A DNA stretch of 64,000 bases. Origin: Chlorobiaceae bacterium. Lineage in GTDB: Bacteria; Bacteroidota; Chlorobiia; Chlorobiales; Chlorobiaceae. Below are positions 61,990-64,000 of this stretch, in pieces (positions within the stretch are counted from its first letter, which is position 1; the number at the start of each line of letters is the position of its first letter). Under the pieces are notes generated by a model that saw nothing but the letters and a program-made list of their open reading frames with translations, made no database searches and was not told where the DNA came from. The translations under genes were made by a program, and so were the position numbers. The stretch covers positions 1 to 64,000 of the forward strand of contig JABDHK010000011.1 of the NCBI GenBank assembly GCA_012972835.1. Direction: 5' to 3'.

Positions 61990-62163
61990 ATGGGCATCGC
62001 TTCAAAACTGCAGCTTGCCGCGGATGCCATTGAGGATGCAAAGAAACGCCTCAACAGAGCAAAGGATGATGCTGATGACGATTATGAGATACGCCAGGCC
62101 ATGAAAATTCTCGAGGATGCCCTTGCCTACATACATGGAGCCTCTTCAGAACTTCAGAAGTAG
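61990..62163 (+). CDS. 57-residue acidic helical protein
   Basis: A short reading frame with an excellent ribosome site (AGGAGAG, five bases before the ATG). The product begins MGIASKLQLAADAIEDAKKRL and continues with NRAKDDADDDYEIRQAMKILEDALAYIHG, an amphipathic, strongly charged all-helical sequence. I do not recognise the family. The coding composition, including the balanced third positions, and the ribosome site argue for a real gene. It stands alone between the arginine-rich gene and a candidate small RNA. Confidence 0.7.
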   Translation: MGIASKLQLAADAIEDAKKRLNRAKDDADDDYEIRQAMKILEDALAYIHGASSELQK

Positions 62164-62383
62164 GCGTATATAAAAGCAATTATCAGGCGTGTTCTTGTTT
62201 TAGTTTAATCTTCTGGTTACTGTGCAATACGATATTATTACACATAAATCTATAGTTTTTGCTTTTTAATAGATGAGAATGTAAATTTATTTTACTTCAT
62301 AATTTTATTATTTTGAAGAAGTTATGTATTATTACATCAGACTCATGTTTAAACTGAAATAATAAAAACGCGCATTCTTCGTG

Positions 62384-62514
62384 TTGAGCATATTTTATAG
62401 TTTATGTCTGACATCATTAGATGTGCTCAATATATGGGAGGACTTTCACGCACAAGTGCATTTTTGCTTGCCGAGTCACAACTCAGACCCCACTTTCGTG
62501 AAGTGGGGTTTTTT
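62384..62514 (+). ncRNA. Candidate small RNA or leader with two stems and a terminator
   Basis: A 10-pair stem (TTGAGCATAT at 62384-62393 with ATGTGCTCAA at 62421-62430) is followed by a second folded segment (GACT/AGTC at 62441 and 62474, with an inner GCAC-AA-GTGC at 62450-62459) and then a strong terminator at 62487-62514. The layout resembles that of the Chlorobi-1 RNA motif, which has two stem-loops before a terminator, but I could not test the sequence against it. The 220 bases upstream, from 62164, are A+T-rich and hold no gene I can support, but probably contain the promoter. Confidence 0.45.
62487..62514 (+). terminator. Rho-independent terminator
   Basis: ACCCCACTT at 62487-62495 pairs perfectly with AAGTGGGGT at 62501-62509, loop TCGTG, followed directly by six T residues. 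It is a textbook terminator, about 45 bases before the PP2C frame, so that gene needs its own promoter or depends on read-through. Confidence 0.93.
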
Positions 62515-62558
62515 ATTGTCTAATAGTATATCAAATCAAAATTTTTAAATAATGCCTA

Positions 62559-63722
62559 TTGGTTCAATATTATTTTGCTAATTTTGATACCAAAAATGGT
62601 TATGTTTTTGTAGTATGTGATGGCATGGGAGGTCATGCCGGTGGTGAAAAAGCATCAAGAATAGCCATTAAGGCTATAAAGAAATATATAGGTGATAATA
62701 TACATGATGATCCATCCAGGCTGTTAATAAATTCAATGTATTATGCCAACAGAGAGATTATTGATTACTCCCTTCATAATCCCGAGTTGAAAGGTATGGG
62801 GTCAACTTGTGTTATTCTGTTACAAAATGGCACACAATACTATTATGCTCATGTTGGAGATAGTAGGTTATATTATTTATCAGGCACTGAACTCATTAGA
62901 CTTACAAAAGATCATTCCTTTGTCCAGTCTTTGATTGATATGGGGGCATTATCTGAAATTGATGCAGCAAATCATCCAAGAAAAAATGAGATTACTAATG
63001 CTCTTGGTATTGAAAACATGAAGCCTCCTACAGTCAGTAAAACCCCCCTTCAGCCAAAAGTAGGTGATTGTTTACTCTTGTGTACTGATGGTCTTTATGG
63101 TTTAGTCTGTGATGATATAATAAAAACCGTTCTTCATACTAATAAATCACTAACTGAACAAGCAGATGAACTGGTAAGATTGGCTAATAATGCAGGTGGT
63201 TTTGATAATATTACAGTTCAGATCGTCAAGGTTGGTGGTAATTCTGTATCGACTTTAAAAAATATACGTAAGCCAGTTATAGGTAGAAATATAATAACGA
63301 TATTTTTGTCTATACTGTTATTGCTACTAATCGTAATAGCGATAGAATTGTATAGTTATACATTTGCACCTTCCAATAATTTGTTAACAAATAATCATCA
63401 ATCATTTAAATTGCAATTTAATTTTCAAGATTCAGCTATAAAATCTATTATAATAGATAAAAATCCTGTTGATATATCAAAATTAAAAAATGGACAAATC
63501 CCTGATATTCCGTTTAATAATAATCATGAAATAAAAATAATTACAGTCAATAATAAAGTTATAATCGCTACATTTGCTTTAATCAATAATAAAATATTTT
63601 ATCTTAATAAGTTTTTTGTTAATAATAATTTAAAAAAAAACGCAAATCAATATGAAGATAACGTTCATATAACCATTAATGATACTGATAATGAGTGTAA
63701 AGTTGTATTTAGTGATAATTAA
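62559..63722 (+). CDS. PP2C-family protein phosphatase, N-terminus missing or non-standard
   Basis: A 387-residue protein. PP2C motifs present are VFVVCDGMGGHAGGEKAS (residues 15-32), GMGSTCVILL, HVGDSRLYYLSG, DHSFVQSLIDMG, LLCTDGLYGL and GGFDNITVQIV, the metal-binding set. The usual opening motif (Arg-x-x-Asn-x-Asp), which supplies the phosphate-binding Arg and a metal-binding Asp, is absent because the frame closes at a TAA at 62550. Start would be a TTG at 62559. A TM helix lies near 248-268 and an A+T-rich C-terminal region follows it. It could be a 5'-truncated gene. Confidence 0.7.
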   Translation: MVQYYFANFDTKNGYVFVVCDGMGGHAGGEKASRIAIKAIKKYIGDNIHDDPSRLLINSMYYANREIIDYSLHNPELKGMGSTCVILLQNGTQYYYAHVGDSRLYYLSGTELIRLTKDHSFVQSLIDMGALSEIDAANHPRKNEITNALGIENMKPPTVSKTPLQPKVGDCLLLCTDGLYGLVCDDIIKTVLHTNKSLTEQADELVRLANNAGGFDNITVQIVKVGGNSVSTLKNIRKPVIGRNIITIFLSILLLLLIVIAIELYSYTFAPSNNLLTNNHQSFKLQFNFQDSAIKSIIIDKNPVDISKLKNGQIPDIPFNNNHEIKIITVNNKVIIATFALINNKIFYLNKFFVNNNLKKNANQYEDNVHITINDTDNECKVVFSDN

Positions 63723-63771
63723 TTAATTATATAATATATTATTGATTATTGCAGCTAAAATATTAAGTATA

Positions 63772-63975
63772 ATGAAAAATATTGTTGTAATATTTTGTTT
63801 ATCAGCACTATTGTTGATCTCGAATGGGTGTTCAGCTTTAGGAATAAAAAAAAATGATCCTGTTCATCACAAGAAGTCGGCAAAAAAAGAATCAAGTAAA
63901 AACACATCATCACAACAGTATAACAAATATGAGCTAAAGGAGGAGCCTGAAAAAACAGGCACATCACTTCAATAA
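63772..63975 (+). CDS. Small probable lipoprotein
   Basis: A 67-residue protein. MKNIVVIFCLSALLLISNGCSALG has a lipoprotein-type signal with Cys20 after SNG, though the residues before the Cys are not a textbook lipobox. The mature part is short, highly charged and Ser/Lys-rich (KKSAKKESSKNTSSQQ...), ending KEEPEKTGTSLQ. The gene follows the PP2C-type gene by 49 bases and shares its A+T-rich composition, so the two may be co-transcribed. Function unknown. Confidence 0.6.
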   Translation: MKNIVVIFCLSALLLISNGCSALGIKKNDPVHHKKSAKKESSKNTSSQQYNKYELKEEPEKTGTSLQ

Positions 63976-64000
63976 TATTATTGATGTGATAGAATTGATG

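Noticed and set aside
62404-62523. A 39-residue reading frame (MSDIIRCAQYMGG...) running through the terminator
   Set aside because: It spans the perfect terminator hairpin and has no ribosome site, so the structured-RNA reading is better.

Overview
The window looks like a chromosomal segment of a green sulfur bacterium (Chlorobiaceae; Chlorobium/Pelodictyon type). This is inferred from the gene repertoire and protein style (DUF3127 protein, fused FAD/Fe-S oxidoreductase, FtsA/FtsZ type, mixed base composition); no rRNA or other taxonomic marker is present, so the assignment is not proven. Nearly all genes lie on the + strand.

Layout. (1) 1-9.5 kb: the 5' end of a probable ISAzo13-type transposase at the window edge, a HAD phosphatase divergent from a PstS-like protein with palindromic sites between them, a PhoU-like protein, an RND efflux pair (membrane fusion protein and pump), a DoxX-like protein, a heme-copper-oxidase-like membrane protein and a LuxR-type regulator. 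(2) 9.7-12.3 kb: a calcineurin-like phosphatase, two secreted proteins of unknown function and a perfect 78-bp tandem duplication with insertion-sequence-like motifs. (3) 12.4-50.2 kb: one very large surface-glycan locus. (4) 50.3-61.2 kb: an ElyC/YdcF-type protein, a cupin, ftsA, ftsZ, recQ, a DUF3127 protein, an SDR and a 1218-residue FAD/Fe-S oxidoreductase. (5) 61.3-64 kb: a secreted basic protein, a 57-residue small protein, a candidate small RNA with a strong terminator, an N-terminally short PP2C phosphatase and a small lipoprotein.

The glycan locus is modular. It opens with a short SLBB export protein and a Wzc-type tyrosine kinase with a YGYGK-repeat tail. A first sugar module follows (PseB-type dehydratase, epimerase, aminotransferase), then a Gtr-like decoration set: GT2 transferase, GtrA flippase, methyltransferase, GT-C membrane transferase. 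A tight operon (23.1-30.7 kb) encodes a pseudaminic-acid-type nonulosonic acid pathway, PseC-PseF-PIG-L deacetylase-PseG-PseI, then a hexapeptide acyltransferase, a second aminotransferase, WbqC and a methyltransferase; no PseH-like GNAT is present. A strongly A+T-rich stretch (30.8-38.2 kb) carries a capsule-type transferase, a GT4, an EpsG-like polymerase, two tandem NodB-like deacetylases and a CapA protein. AsnB and an ATP-grasp enzyme follow, then three GT4 enzymes.

The last module (44.5-50.2 kb) is the most unusual. A PglC-like phosphoglycosyl transferase, a PglD-like acyltransferase and a PglE-like aminotransferase enclose a private acyl-synthesis cassette, KAS III-ACP-KAS III-SDR. I infer that it makes a dedicated acyl group, probably a 3-hydroxyacyl, and attaches it as an amide to the 4-amino sugar that starts the repeat unit. 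No Wzx flippase, PglF dehydratase, Wza secretin or PseH is visible, so those functions must be encoded elsewhere or filled by unrecognised proteins.
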